A stretch of DNA of 64,000 nt from NCBI RefSeq assembly GCF_001971705.1, contig NZ_CP019327.1, positions 992,001 to 1,056,000 of the forward strand, read 5' to 3'. The notes under the pieces are model-generated. The model was given only the letters and a program-made list of their open reading frames with translations, was not told the origin of the DNA and did no database searches. Below, in pieces: positions 1 through 8,894 of this stretch (position 1 is its first letter; each line of letters opens with the position of its first letter). This stretch comes from Natronorubrum daqingense. Its GTDB lineage: Archaea > Halobacteriota > Halobacteria > Halobacteriales > Natrialbaceae. The position numbers and the translations under genes were made by a program.

Positions 1-93
1 GTCACGTTCCCCGTCTAGCCCGACGCTCGATTCGTCTCGTCCGACTGGTCTTCGTCACCGTGTGGCTCGCTCGTCGCTGTATTTTCGACAGCG

Positions 94-106
94 TGCAGTA
101 TATACG
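94..106 (+). promoter_or_regulatory. TATA-like promoter of dph2
   Basis: A TATATA core lies about 25-30 bases before the ATG at 129. This spacing is the usual one for haloarchaeal leaderless transcripts and supports that start over the upstream in-frame GTG at 60. Confidence 0.55.
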
Positions 107-128
107 TCCGTGCACGCTACACCGGACA

Positions 129-1178
129 ATGAGTCACGAGTCGGAGTACACCGAGGGTGACCTCCGAAACACTGGGATGCGTCTCAAACACGACCGGGAG
201 TGGGATTACGAACTCGAGCAAATCGTCGACGCCATCGACGAGCGAGATGCGAAGAAAGTTGGCCTGCAGTTTCCGGAAGGGCTGAAACGTCGCGGCCCAG
301 CCGTCGCGGACGACCTCCGTCAGTTGGCCGACGACGACGTGACGTTCATGCTCTCCGGGCAGCCGTGTTACGGCGCCTGCGACCTCGATACGTTTCTGAT
401 GAAACGAACGGACGTGTTCGTTCACTTCGGGCACTCGCCGATGAAGAACACGGACAAAGTAATCTACGTCCCGCTGTTCTCGAACGTCGAGGTCCAGCCG
501 ATCATGGAGGAGGCTCTCGAGACGCTTGAGGACCCCGCAGAGACCGAAGACGTCGGACTCGTCACGACGGCCCAACACATGAATCGCTACGAGGAGATGA
601 CCGACTTCCTCGAGGAGCGAGGCTACGAGGTTCACAGCCGTCGCGGCGACGACCGACTGACCCACGAAGGGCAGGTACTCGGCTGCAACTACGCGAGTGC
701 AGACGTTCCTGCGGATCAGGTGCTCTACGTCGGCGGCGGGAAGTTCCATCCGCTCGGACTCGCGATGGAACACCCCGAGAAACACGTCGTCATCGCTGAC
801 CCGGTGAACAACGTCGTCACCGTCGCGGACACGGAGAAGTTCTTGAAACAGCGCTACGCGTCGGTCCACAAGGCGATGGACGCGAAGAAGTGGGGCGTCA
901 TCTTCTGTACCAAGATCGGCCAAGGGCGGTGGGAACAGGCCCAGCAGATTCTCGACGACAACGACGACGCCTACCTCATCACGATGGACGAGGTGACCCC
1001 TGACCGCCTCCGAAACTTCGACATGGACGCCTTCGTCAACACCGGTTGCCCGCGAATCACGACCGACGACGGTCCGCAGTTCCACAAGCCGATGCTCACC
1101 CCCGGCGAGTACGAGATTGCCGTCGGCAACAAGCCACTCGACGAACTCTCCTTCGACACGTTCCACGGAACCTGGTAA
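129..1178 (+). CDS. dph2: Diphthamide synthase subunit Dph2 (3-amino-3-carboxypropyl transferase)
   Basis: This enzyme makes the first step of diphthamide synthesis: it transfers a 3-amino-3-carboxypropyl group from SAM to a histidine of elongation factor 2, using a non-classical radical [4Fe-4S] cluster. The 349-residue length fits archaeal Dph2. The three family cysteine regions are visible: PCYGACD (C80/C84), GCNYAS (C186) and NTGCPRI (C307), one in each of the three similar domains and spaced as in known archaeal homologues. The reading frame extends upstream to a GTG at 60, but the ATG at 129 sits correctly behind the TATA-like box and begins the conserved acidic N-terminus. The gene stands alone. 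Assignment is confident. Confidence 0.95.
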   Translation: MSHESEYTEGDLRNTGMRLKHDREWDYELEQIVDAIDERDAKKVGLQFPEGLKRRGPAVADDLRQLADDDVTFMLSGQPCYGACDLDTFLMKRTDVFVHFGHSPMKNTDKVIYVPLFSNVEVQPIMEEALETLEDPAETEDVGLVTTAQHMNRYEEMTDFLEERGYEVHSRRGDDRLTHEGQVLGCNYASADVPADQVLYVGGGKFHPLGLAMEHPEKHVVIADPVNNVVTVADTEKFLKQRYASVHKAMDAKKWGVIFCTKIGQGRWEQAQQILDDNDDAYLITMDEVTPDRLRNFDMDAFVNTGCPRITTDDGPQFHKPMLTPGEYEIAVGNKPLDELSFDTFHGTW

Positions 1179-1348
1179 GCAGACGATATCGCGGATCTTT
1201 CTCGGGACGTTGCAATCGATTATCCCCATCCACCTCGGAGCATACGTTTGCCGAATGTGAGTGTGTCCGTCACTACTCTTTCGTGGATCGCCAGAATGTT
1301 GACGAATAGTGAACGAACGTACCAGTGAACGTCGTAACCGTAGGTTGA

Positions 1349-1366
1349 CTCCAAATAAATTTGGAG
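1349..1366. promoter_or_regulatory. Perfect 8-2-8 palindrome, candidate operator/TATA
   Basis: CTCCAAAT-AA-ATTTGGAG is a perfect inverted repeat with an AT-rich centre, 37-54 bases before the ATG at 1403. It overlaps the position expected for TATA/BRE, so a dimer bound here would block transcription. The downstream gene encodes a winged-helix protein, so autoregulation is a natural reading, but this is inference. Confidence 0.5.
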
Positions 1367-1402
1367 CAGTCCTTTTGCACGTATGGTGCCCACGAGTAAT
1401 CG

Positions 1403-2089
1403 ATGAGTAATTCAGACGTCGCTGGACGATCGACGCGGTCTCGAGACGTGGTCTTCGGGGTACTCACGAACGGGACGCGCCGTCGTCTCCTTCAAATTAT
1501 CCGGGATCGGTCACCGACTGGGATCTCGAAACGTGCGCTTGCGCGTGAACTCGCCACCGTACCCACCGATGCCGAACCAGCAACGGTAACAGATGCCGAA
1601 CTCGAGCGAACGCTCACCGAGTGTCACCACTCTCACCTCCCGTACTTGCTAGATTCTGGGCTCGTTGTCGAAACTGATGCGGATACGGTTGCCGCGGGCG
1701 ACCACTGGGCGTTCGACGACCCCGTGGTCCGGACACTCCTCGACAGCCAAATGGACTCGAACGTCGTCGAGACGCTCGCCAACATCCTTACGGACCCACA
1801 ACGACGAACCGTGCTGAGCGTGCTCGCGAACTACCAGAAGCCAGTTTCGACCGACACGCTCGCTCGAGACGTCACGGCGCGAGAGATGAGAGATACAGAA
1901 GCCATCGATTTCCAAGAGCGCCTCGACTACGTCCTGACTGCACTCGTCCACGATCACCTGCCACGATTGCAACAGGCGGGGCTCGTTGGAACGGGCGATC
2001 GGCGAGATGTAATCTCCTACGAAGGCGGATCACGGCTACGCGATACGCTAGTCACCACAACTTCCCCCTCCGAACCCGTCGTGTCGTGA
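1403..2089 (+). CDS. Double winged-helix DNA-binding protein (DUF7344-like repeats)
   Basis: The 228-residue protein carries two copies of a haloarchaeal winged-helix unit of the DUF7344 kind. The first starts near residue 17 with FGVLTNGTRRRLLQII; the second starts near residue 123 with LANILTDPQRRTVLSVLANY. Each is followed by an acidic stretch and a helix ending in a conserved His-Leu-Pro (HLPYL, HLPRL) and a short GLV strand. It is probably a sequence-specific regulator that folds as an intramolecular dimer. A perfect palindrome precedes it. No target is visible among the neighbours. The domain call rests on recognition of the repeat pattern; the function is inferred. Confidence 0.75.
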   Translation: MSNSDVAGRSTRSRDVVFGVLTNGTRRRLLQIIRDRSPTGISKRALARELATVPTDAEPATVTDAELERTLTECHHSHLPYLLDSGLVVETDADTVAAGDHWAFDDPVVRTLLDSQMDSNVVETLANILTDPQRRTVLSVLANYQKPVSTDTLARDVTAREMRDTEAIDFQERLDYVLTALVHDHLPRLQQAGLVGTGDRRDVISYEGGSRLRDTLVTTTSPSEPVVS

Positions 2090-2228
2090 ATACCGATCGC
2101 CGAAATAACGCACAACCGCCAGTGACTGTCACAGGCGCCTCTCGAGTTCTACTTACTGTCGTGTGGGAGAGCTAGGACACGCTCCGGAGACAACAACACT
2201 TACCCACTCACTCCTCGCATCGGTAGGT

Positions 2229-3062
2229 ATGATCCACAGCGACTGGGGAGACTGGCTCCTCGACGACGTTGCGGACGCATCGCCCGACAGCGTGGCAATC
2301 TGGTACCTCGGTTGCAACGGATTCGTCCTCAAAGGTCACGATGGGACCACGATCTATATCGACCCGTATCTCGGACTCGGCGATCCACCCCGGACCGTTC
2401 GGATGATTCCCGTCCCGTTCGATCCCGCCGACGTCACGTCGGCTGACGCCGTGTTCGCCACCCACGAACACTCCGATCACGTCCACGGCGAGAGTCAGGC
2501 ACCGATTCTCGAGCAGACGGGTGCAACCTTCTACGCACCGGATGATAGCCTCGAGGCCGCTCGAGACGACCAGGAGTGGGCCACTCGCTGGGACCTCGAC
2601 GACGACCAGTTCGCCGAAGTGGCCGAAGGAGACACGCTCGAGGTCGGCGAGTTTACCGTTCACGTCGAAGTGGCGAACGACCCCGATGCAACCCATCCGG
2701 TTAGTTACGTCTTCGAACACGACTCGGGAACCTTCTTCCACGGCGGCGACACGAAGCCCTCCGACGAATTCGACCGAATCGGGAGCGAGTACGACATCGA
2801 CCTCGGCGTTCTCGCGTTCGGTACCGTCGGTCAGATACCTGATAAACAAACCCGCGAACCGTCCCGAACTCGCTGGTACAACGACGAGAACCAACTCGTC
2901 GACGCCGCATCGACGCTCCGACTCGAGCGCGTCCTTCCAAGTCACTGGGATATGTGGCGTGGTCTCACCGCTGACCCGAAATCACTTCATCACCACACGG
3001 CGAGTTTTGAGTACCCTCGACGGGTCGAACTCGCCGAAATCGGCGACCGGGTCGATCTCTAG
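2229..3062 (+). CDS. Metallo-beta-lactamase-fold hydrolase (UlaG-like)
   Basis: A 277-residue metal-dependent hydrolase of the beta-lactamase fold, closest in layout to the UlaG/L-ascorbate-6-phosphate lactonase group. Visible landmarks are an N-terminal strand that presents the substrate pocket (WYLGCNGFVLKGHDG), an acidic turn IDPYLG, the zinc-binding motif THEHSDHVHG near residue 82, the FHGGDTKPS motif near residue 180 and a late histidine in PSHWDMW near residue 244. The ATG at 2229 is preferred over the in-frame GTG at 2163 because homology to the fold starts right after it. The substrate is unknown. It has no operon partner. Confidence 0.85.
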   Translation: MIHSDWGDWLLDDVADASPDSVAIWYLGCNGFVLKGHDGTTIYIDPYLGLGDPPRTVRMIPVPFDPADVTSADAVFATHEHSDHVHGESQAPILEQTGATFYAPDDSLEAARDDQEWATRWDLDDDQFAEVAEGDTLEVGEFTVHVEVANDPDATHPVSYVFEHDSGTFFHGGDTKPSDEFDRIGSEYDIDLGVLAFGTVGQIPDKQTREPSRTRWYNDENQLVDAASTLRLERVLPSHWDMWRGLTADPKSLHHHTASFEYPRRVELAEIGDRVDL

Positions 3063-3096
3063 GGCCGCGACGTACACCAAATCTGATACTGTCCGT

Positions 3097-3106
3097 ATCA
3101 TTTATA
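3097..3106 (+). promoter_or_regulatory. TATA-like box of the acidic coiled-coil gene
   Basis: TTTATA lies about 30 bases before the ATG at 3132, in an AT-rich stretch between two GC-rich genes. The position fits a leaderless promoter. Confidence 0.5.
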
Positions 3107-3131
3107 GTAATGGTGTGGTAACGTTGGCGTC

Positions 3132-4823
3132 ATGAGTAGCACCGCCGACACGGACGACGTGATCGAGGTCTCTGCCGACGGGTTATCCGTCCGAAAATCG
3201 TTCACGGCGGACGAATTTCCGGTTCCTGCGATTAAATTCGAAATCGAATCAGAACGGGAGGAACCCGTTACATTCCGTCTCTCTGAATCGATTCCGGAAT
3301 CGTTCCCGATGGACAGGGTCGGATTTCATCCAGACTACGACAGCGACAACTGGACTGCCTTCCAAGACAACCACGTCGAATTTACCGGAGCCGTCGACGC
3401 AGCCGACGACTTGCTCACGGTATACGGAATTCGGATCGATGACGACACCGACATCGGTGCGTTTCTGACGGACCCAACGATCGTCGAAGTGAGTTCTGAA
3501 ACGACCGATTCCACAGGTTCAGGAGCCGACGTCGTGGAAGACGATGTTATCGGAAACATCGTCTCACCGGACCGAAATCAGGCGGTCAAAGACATGATCG
3601 CCGGGGAGACTGACTCGGTACCTGGCCTCGAAGACGAGGATACCGATTCTGAACGTCCCATCGACGAAGACGATCACAGCGAGGCCGATCCAGACGAAGA
3701 ACTCGATCTATCACTGGGGACAACGGACGGAGCCGACGAGGAAGACGACATGGACGAACGTGACTCTGACGAGGACGCCCCCGATATCGACCTCGACTTC
3801 GAAGAAGACGATATCCCGGCTGCTGAGGAAGACGATGACGAGTCGGAACTCGAACTCGATCTCGACCACGAAACCGACACGGACCACGCAGACGAGGAAG
3901 ACGACGCCGACGGCGACGAAGGAGTGACAGCCGAACCAGCCGAAGAGCCCGAAATCGACCTCGGCCCCGAGGAAGACGAAATCGACGAAACCGATATCGA
4001 AGACGACGACACAGCCGAAGACGCTGGTGAGAACACAGTCGAAGACACTGACGACGACACAGCCGATACTGAGACCGACATGGCCGATTCTACTGACACA
4101 ACAGCGCCCGTCGAAGCGACCCAGACCGACACTGCACCTTCAAGTGATACCACCGAAAATGCAGACGCAGTTGCACTCGAGGGCACCGTTGGAGCCACAC
4201 TCGCGGCGGAACTTCGCGACGGAGAAATCGACGACGACGACCTCGACGTACTCCAAGACGCGCTGGACCTCGAGCCAGCGGGGGCAGACGTTGCGAAATT
4301 CGACCATCTTCAATCTCGCGTCGAAGAAGTCACCGCCTATACTAGCGCACTCGAGGAGTTCCTCGACGAGAACGGGACCGGTGCGCAGATCCTCGAGGAC
4401 GTCCAAGCAGACCTCGAGTCGATGAAATCGGACCTCGAGAGCGTGGACGATCAGGTCGCAGAGAACGGTCGTCGCCTCACGGATACCGAATCGGAACTCG
4501 ACGACGTCTCGGGTGACGTCGACACAGTCTCGTCCGAACTCGAATCGCTCGAATCCGACGTCTCGACGGTGGAAACAGAACTCGAGGAGACGACAGCCGA
4601 TCTCACGGCTATCGATGACGACCTCGAGACGGTTTCGACCGAGGTTTCGGGTCTCGAGAGCGACGTGGACAGCCTCGACGACGATGTCTCGACGGTGGCC
4701 GACGGTCTCGAAACGGTGACAGACGATGTCGAGGAACTAGAAGCAGACCTCGAAGACGTTCGTGGTGACGTCACCGATATTCAGGAGTGGCGTGACCAAC
4801 TCGGCTCGATGTTTTCTGACTGA
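3132..4823 (+). CDS. Large acidic coiled-coil protein of unknown function
   Basis: The 563-residue protein has three parts. Residues 1-125 form a compact beta-rich domain (starting VIEVSADGLSVRKSF) that is not low complexity. Residues about 150-330 are an extremely Asp/Glu-rich linker. Residues about 345-560 are a long coiled coil made of near-heptad units such as SELESLESDVSTVETELEE, ending IQEWRDQLGSMFSD. No membrane segment or signal peptide is visible, so it is cytoplasmic. The architecture suggests a scaffold or chromosome- or cytoskeleton-associated protein, but nothing shows this directly. The head-linker-coil layout is what can be stated safely; no function is assigned. Confidence 0.8.
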   Translation: MSSTADTDDVIEVSADGLSVRKSFTADEFPVPAIKFEIESEREEPVTFRLSESIPESFPMDRVGFHPDYDSDNWTAFQDNHVEFTGAVDAADDLLTVYGIRIDDDTDIGAFLTDPTIVEVSSETTDSTGSGADVVEDDVIGNIVSPDRNQAVKDMIAGETDSVPGLEDEDTDSERPIDEDDHSEADPDEELDLSLGTTDGADEEDDMDERDSDEDAPDIDLDFEEDDIPAAEEDDDESELELDLDHETDTDHADEEDDADGDEGVTAEPAEEPEIDLGPEEDEIDETDIEDDDTAEDAGENTVEDTDDDTADTETDMADSTDTTAPVEATQTDTAPSSDTTENADAVALEGTVGATLAAELRDGEIDDDDLDVLQDALDLEPAGADVAKFDHLQSRVEEVTAYTSALEEFLDENGTGAQILEDVQADLESMKSDLESVDDQVAENGRRLTDTESELDDVSGDVDTVSSELESLESDVSTVETELEETTADLTAIDDDLETVSTEVSGLESDVDSLDDDVSTVADGLETVTDDVEELEADLEDVRGDVTDIQEWRDQLGSMFSD

Positions 4824-4885
4824 TTTTCCACGCTCTGGCTTTCGAAACGCAACGCGTTTATCCCTCGGTACGTGAGAACTCGTCG

Positions 4886-5818
4886 ATGGGCGAGACGATC
4901 CCGATTGCGGTTCCACGAAAGGGACGACCACTCGAGTCGGTCCTCGATCGATTAGCACACCGACTCGACGTCACCGACCTCGCGGACACGATTTCGTCGA
5001 CGCTTCGTCACGAAAAGGCGCTGACGAAGGGGACGATCGAGCCAGCAAACGGACCCGACGAACACGTCTACCATCGTCTCGCAACCTACAGTTCCGTCGA
5101 GGACCCGACCGAACCCGAGTACACGCTCCTGAGAGACGACCGTGACGGCAAACCACGGCGTATCGTCTTCGACAGCGTCACGATTCCACTCGCCGGCGTC
5201 GACGGTATCCCCGGCGACGTCTCGATTCAACTCGTCGGACGGGAGGAACCGTTCCGTGCGCTTCGGACCCACGAGTTTGCACTCGGGTTCGACAGCGCCG
5301 ACCTCGTCCTCGAGGAAGTCGTCGAACTCCGCCCGGATCCACTCGAGAGTTTAGCGGATATCAACACGCGAATCGATCCGTCGGACACGCACGTCCAGGT
5401 GGTTACCGGACTCGGTGATACCGTGTACCATACGCTGATGGCTACCCCCGACGTGTCCTCGACCGGATCGATCGATCGCGCGTTCCTCGAGCGCTACGAG
5501 GGTCCGTTATGTATCGAACCGCGCTACGAGCGACTCGTACAGGCCGTCCTCGGAACGCGCGTGCTCGAGGGGGTTTACTTCGAATACCCCCAATCCGGTC
5601 GCGAAGAGGAAGCGGCTATCGCCGACACCGGAATCGGCGTCTACCTCACGGTAACGGGATCGACCGCTCGAGAACACGGCCTCTTGCTCGGCGAGCAGCT
5701 CTTCCCGAGCGAAACCGTCCTCCTCGAGAGTTCCCCGGAAGTGACGGACACCGTCGAACGGGTTCGGTCGCTGTTCGCCGGTCCCGACCTCGAGACCGAA
5801 CTGACGCTCGAGCCGTAG
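4886..5818 (+). CDS. HisG-like (ATP phosphoribosyltransferase-related) protein, probably non-catalytic
   Basis: The 310-residue protein follows the HisG pattern in order. It has an N-terminal IPIAVPRKGR (HisG: short strand then K-G-R/K), a middle block FALGFDSADLVLEE (HisG: D-L-G-I-x-G-x-D-x-x-x-E), a block IEPRYERL (HisG: ATKYPN), and near residues 249-266 IGVYLTVTGSTAREHGLL (HisG: VDxVxTGxTLRENGL). The aspartate that normally precedes the phosphate-binding loop is replaced by Tyr, and about 70 extra residues sit after the first strand. It is longer than short-form HisG and has diverged at the PRPP site. A TTTATC promoter element lies near 4857. It is likely a paralogue with a binding or regulatory role. 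Confidence 0.55.
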   Translation: MGETIPIAVPRKGRPLESVLDRLAHRLDVTDLADTISSTLRHEKALTKGTIEPANGPDEHVYHRLATYSSVEDPTEPEYTLLRDDRDGKPRRIVFDSVTIPLAGVDGIPGDVSIQLVGREEPFRALRTHEFALGFDSADLVLEEVVELRPDPLESLADINTRIDPSDTHVQVVTGLGDTVYHTLMATPDVSSTGSIDRAFLERYEGPLCIEPRYERLVQAVLGTRVLEGVYFEYPQSGREEEAAIADTGIGVYLTVTGSTAREHGLLLGEQLFPSETVLLESSPEVTDTVERVRSLFAGPDLETELTLEP

Positions 5819-6096
5819 CAGCACAATTTTCGCCGCAGTTTCGAGCGGCGACTCACAAACCCCAGCTATCTCGCCGGAGACTCACCAATTGAATATAGCA
5901 TTATACAATTTATCAGTCGTACTTCGGACGCGATATACTACAACAATCATAGTAATTATATTGGGCAGATTGAGTCAAACCCCGGGAATCGTGCCGATGA
6001 GACAAGAATCCATCTCCGCGTCTACGATAGCGCTCCTCGCGTCTCAGAGCAGTATTCAGCCGCGAACACAGGGAAAAGATGATCGACCGCGTGCCA

Positions 6097-7134
6097 CTAC
6101 CGACGAAGCGTATAGATGTGCTCGAGATACGTTTCTCGAACGCGATCACCCCAGTTGTGAGTGTACGTATCGATCACGTCGCTTGCGACGTCTCCGCGAA
6201 GGTACTGGACGATACCTCGATCACCCGTTCGGTCGCGAAGATGTGTCGTGAAGAAGTGTCGAAAGTAGTGTGGCGTGACGTTCTCTGCGGCTCCACCGCC
6301 CGTTCGATACCATCCGTAGGCTCTCGCGTACTGCTCGACCACGTGGTGGACGATGTTCGGCGTCAATCGCTCTCCCCAGCTGCTGGCTGTCCCGACGAAA
6401 AGGGGCTCCGATGCAGCCGGTGTGGCCGAGTTCGAAGCGACGTCCGGCCGAACGGCGAGCCACCGAACGAGGACGTCTTTGAGCTCCGAATCGATCGGAA
6501 TCACCGTCTCCCGTTTTCGCTTATTCGACGCGTTTCGGCGTTCCCCGCCCGATTCCTGACCGTACGTGTGCTCCGTCGCGATGAAAAGCGAGTCGGAGCG
6601 ACCGGAGATGTGGGCTCGAGGCTGCCAAGTCCGGGCCTCGTGCTCGAGATTGACGTCGATCAGATCGAGGTTGCAGAGTTCCCCCGCTCTGATACCCGTT
6701 TTCAAAAGGGTGAGCACGATTGCTTCGTGTAAGGGATGGTGAATCTCGCCGACGAATGACCGCATTTCGGGTAGCGTGACGTCGCGACGCGTCGGATTCG
6801 ACTCAATCGACTCGTTCATCTCCTCCAAGACGACGGTCATAGGGTTCTCGTCGGTGTGTCCCACTCGCTCGAGATAGCTATAAAATCGGTTCAGATACGA
6901 CGCGTACGTCGCGATAGTGCTGTCGGAGTGCGTGGAGCGGAGTTCGTGTACCCACGCCATACAATCCCGATAGCTGGCCGCTGGCGGCGTCTTATCGAAG
7001 CGTTCCGCGAGGAACTGTTCGTAGTCTGTGAGCACGCGTTCGTAGGCCGCTGCCGTTCGTTCGTTTCGTCCGTGGTGTTCGATGTCCTGGAGGAAGTACT
7101 CGACCGTATTCGGCCGTTGCTGGCCCTCACTCAT
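6097..7134 (-). CDS. Tyrosine recombinase/integrase, XerC-like
   Basis: A 345-residue site-specific recombinase. The N-terminal SAM-like core-binding domain covers about residues 8-110, and the catalytic domain follows. Catalytic residues visible are Arg149 (KTGIRAGEL), a lysine near 205-207, the HxxR pair His289/Arg292 (HYFRHFFTTHL) and the nucleophile Tyr324 (TYTHNW). The third histidine, normally in an L-G-H motif, is replaced by Asp315 (YLRGD). Its start codon overlaps the stop of the upstream 129-residue gene, so the two are translated together. Neighbours are ordinary chromosomal genes without phage functions, so this looks like a resident recombinase rather than a fresh provirus. Confidence 0.9.
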   Translation of the reverse strand: MSEGQQRPNTVEYFLQDIEHHGRNERTAAAYERVLTDYEQFLAERFDKTPPAASYRDCMAWVHELRSTHSDSTIATYASYLNRFYSYLERVGHTDENPMTVVLEEMNESIESNPTRRDVTLPEMRSFVGEIHHPLHEAIVLTLLKTGIRAGELCNLDLIDVNLEHEARTWQPRAHISGRSDSLFIATEHTYGQESGGERRNASNKRKRETVIPIDSELKDVLVRWLAVRPDVASNSATPAASEPLFVGTASSWGERLTPNIVHHVVEQYARAYGWYRTGGGAAENVTPHYFRHFFTTHLRDRTGDRGIVQYLRGDVASDVIDTYTHNWGDRVRETYLEHIYTLRR

Positions 7135-7516
7135 CGCTCGTCACCACGTAGCCGCCCTCTCGGCCGCTGTATCGAACCAGATTATCGTCCTGTAGGCGCT
7201 GTATCTCTGCGTCGAGTTCGGCCTCCACGTCGTCGACCAATGCTTCGACGAGGTCGTCCCAATCCAGCGCGCCACTTCGCTGTAACACCTCGAGAATGCG
7301 GTCTGCAAAGTCCTCGTCAGCAGGTGCGTCAGAACCTGGTTCAGTACCCCCCGAGTCACCTGCCGAAGGGATCTCGAATTCACTCCGCCCAGCCTGGACC
7401 ATCGTCCTGACGAACTCGCTTTGACTCATCTCGAGATCGTCCGCCTGGGCGCTCCAAATTTCCTTTTGTTGTCGAGGAACGTATGTTTTCACAGCGACGC
7501 GGTCGTCTTCAGCCAT
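7127..7516 (-). CDS. DUF5805-like small protein paired with the recombinase
   Basis: The 129-residue protein starts with a short basic beta strand and helix (VAVKTYVPRQQKEIWSAQAD, then MSQSEFVRTMVQ) that resembles a ribbon-helix-helix DNA-binding fold. A short acidic linker follows, and a C-terminal winged-helix-like segment (RILEVLQRSGALDWDDLV through NLVRYSGREGGYVV). It overlaps the recombinase gene by 8 bases. This arrangement resembles haloarchaeal DUF5805 plus integrase pairs. The pairing suggests a DNA-binding accessory or a repressor of the recombinase. An inverted repeat lies about 46 bases before its start. The family name is recalled by pattern and not checked. Confidence 0.75.
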   Translation of the reverse strand: MAEDDRVAVKTYVPRQQKEIWSAQADDLEMSQSEFVRTMVQAGRSEFEIPSAGDSGGTEPGSDAPADEDFADRILEVLQRSGALDWDDLVEALVDDVEAELDAEIQRLQDDNLVRYSGREGGYVVTSDE

Positions 7517-7561
7517 AGTCGGCGCAACTCAGCGGGCACACTTCAATCTACCCCACTATCA

Positions 7562-7581
7562 CAAATAAGGGCATTTATTTG
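7562..7581. promoter_or_regulatory. Inverted repeat before the DUF5805-like gene
   Basis: CAAATAA, six bases, TTATTTG. The repeat is centred about 55 bases before the minus-strand start at 7516, in an otherwise AT-rich stretch, and may include the promoter and a binding site for the encoded RHH-like protein. No experimental support can be read from the sequence. Confidence 0.4.
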
Positions 7582-8894
7582 GGTATCTAATCCCCTAGGT
7601 ACCGGCGATTGAATTGGTTATATTCCTTAACAGGACCACTAATCGTCTCCTTTTAGTCCTATGTGGGAGAATAAAGAAACAAGATTCGAGTTGGTCTGAA
7701 TATGGGGTGCGACGAATTGGCAGATAGGTTATGCTACTGTGGGGCGGCCCAGTATTCTCACTCGACTGCTGAAAACCAATTGCAATTCGTAATCGGAGAA
7801 CTGCTGAAACCGGCAATATTTGATTGCCATCTTCCGGGGGTAAACCCTCGGGGTAACGCCCCGAGAACACCCATCCAATACCAGATAATTTCGAGGCGAC
7901 TTTCCAAGAATAGATCCTCGGCGAAGTGCGTTAATACTCACCCTCACTCATGCCTCAGAATCTCGCTTCAGTTGTACCTCCAAAGTAGTTCGAATCGATT
8001 TCCTCGAGCGAGTCAGAAACGTAATCCACGCCTCGCACGAGAGGGCCGAACGGTCGAAAAAGGGCCCGCCAGTGCGGGATCTTAAAACCCAGATGGGCGA
8101 GGGGCCCTACGTGGTACGCGTCAGGAAAAACAACCGACTCGAGACCCGCCGGACCAGAGTCAGGCCAATACTCGAGGAGTGTTCCTGTGAACGCGTGAGT
8201 CTTTTTCACTACACCGCCAAAGTCACCAGCCGACGCTGCTAGCGACTGTTCTGCTTATCGCGGGAACGACGATGGAAAGACGCCGGTCGGTCGATTCGTA
8301 CACTCGAGTACGGTGTGCGTCGCTGGTCGCAAGCCACTCGAGAGAGTCGGTTTTGACCCGTACACTGTGTAGGTCCAGTTCCATCGGAAAATGGATTCGA
8401 CGGCCGCTCATCGGCCTCGAGCGGAGTGCTGTCCGTGAGTAGCGCGGTTGATCGAACCACAGGTTTACCGCCGGAGAGACGCTTCGTCCGATCGAATCGG
8501 ACTGAGTGACCGATCCATCAAAGCGGTGGTCCCCACCGTTGAATTAGGGGTAGACGGTCGACTCAGGTGTTCGTCGATTTGGGCCGCGATCTCGACGGCC
8601 TGTGAGCGGTGGATGTGGACAAGGAGTGGTGTCTCAACCGGTACTCGTTGTATCGATTGCAAAATGGGATCATCCGCCGAAGCGATCTGGCTTCCATTCG
8701 GTTGACGCCTCGAGCGAGTGCCCCGGTACCAACACTAAATCAAATTAGTTAGTACACTCGTAGTGAATATATCTCTCAACCGGGGTTGAAGACAGACACA
8801 TATATCGTATTTCGCTATACCGAAAGATCGGTGAGATTGTTCACGAGTACGGAAGTCACCCACTATTATCACGACCACGGTGATGCGAACACGT
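7582..8894. other. Gene-poor 1.3 kb stretch
   Basis: No convincing gene is visible. Only short overlapping frames occur, with composition unlike neighbouring genes; the first 400 bases are clearly more AT-rich. The least poor candidate is a minus-strand frame at 7955-8209 (84 residues, starting MKKTHAFTGTLLEYWPDSG), which I do not recognise. A second minus-strand fragment, 8465-8662, contains LLVHIHRSQAVEIAAQIDEH and may be a remnant. A strong hairpin (7-bp stem CTCGGGG/CCCCGAG, 5-base loop) occurs at 7847-7865. The stretch lies next to a recombinase gene and could be a decayed insertion, but no inverted termini or target duplication were found. Confidence 0.4.

Noticed and set aside
117-1229. 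Minus-strand frame of 370 residues opposite dph2
   Set aside because: Antisense of a conserved enzyme, with no recognisable domain.
5889-6251. Plus-strand 120-residue frame after the HisG-like gene
   Set aside because: It lies in an AT-rich intergenic region and runs into the antisense of the recombinase.
6097-8894. Provirus or integrative element
   Set aside because: No phage structural, replication or transposase genes, no tRNA gene and no direct repeats flanking a segment were seen.
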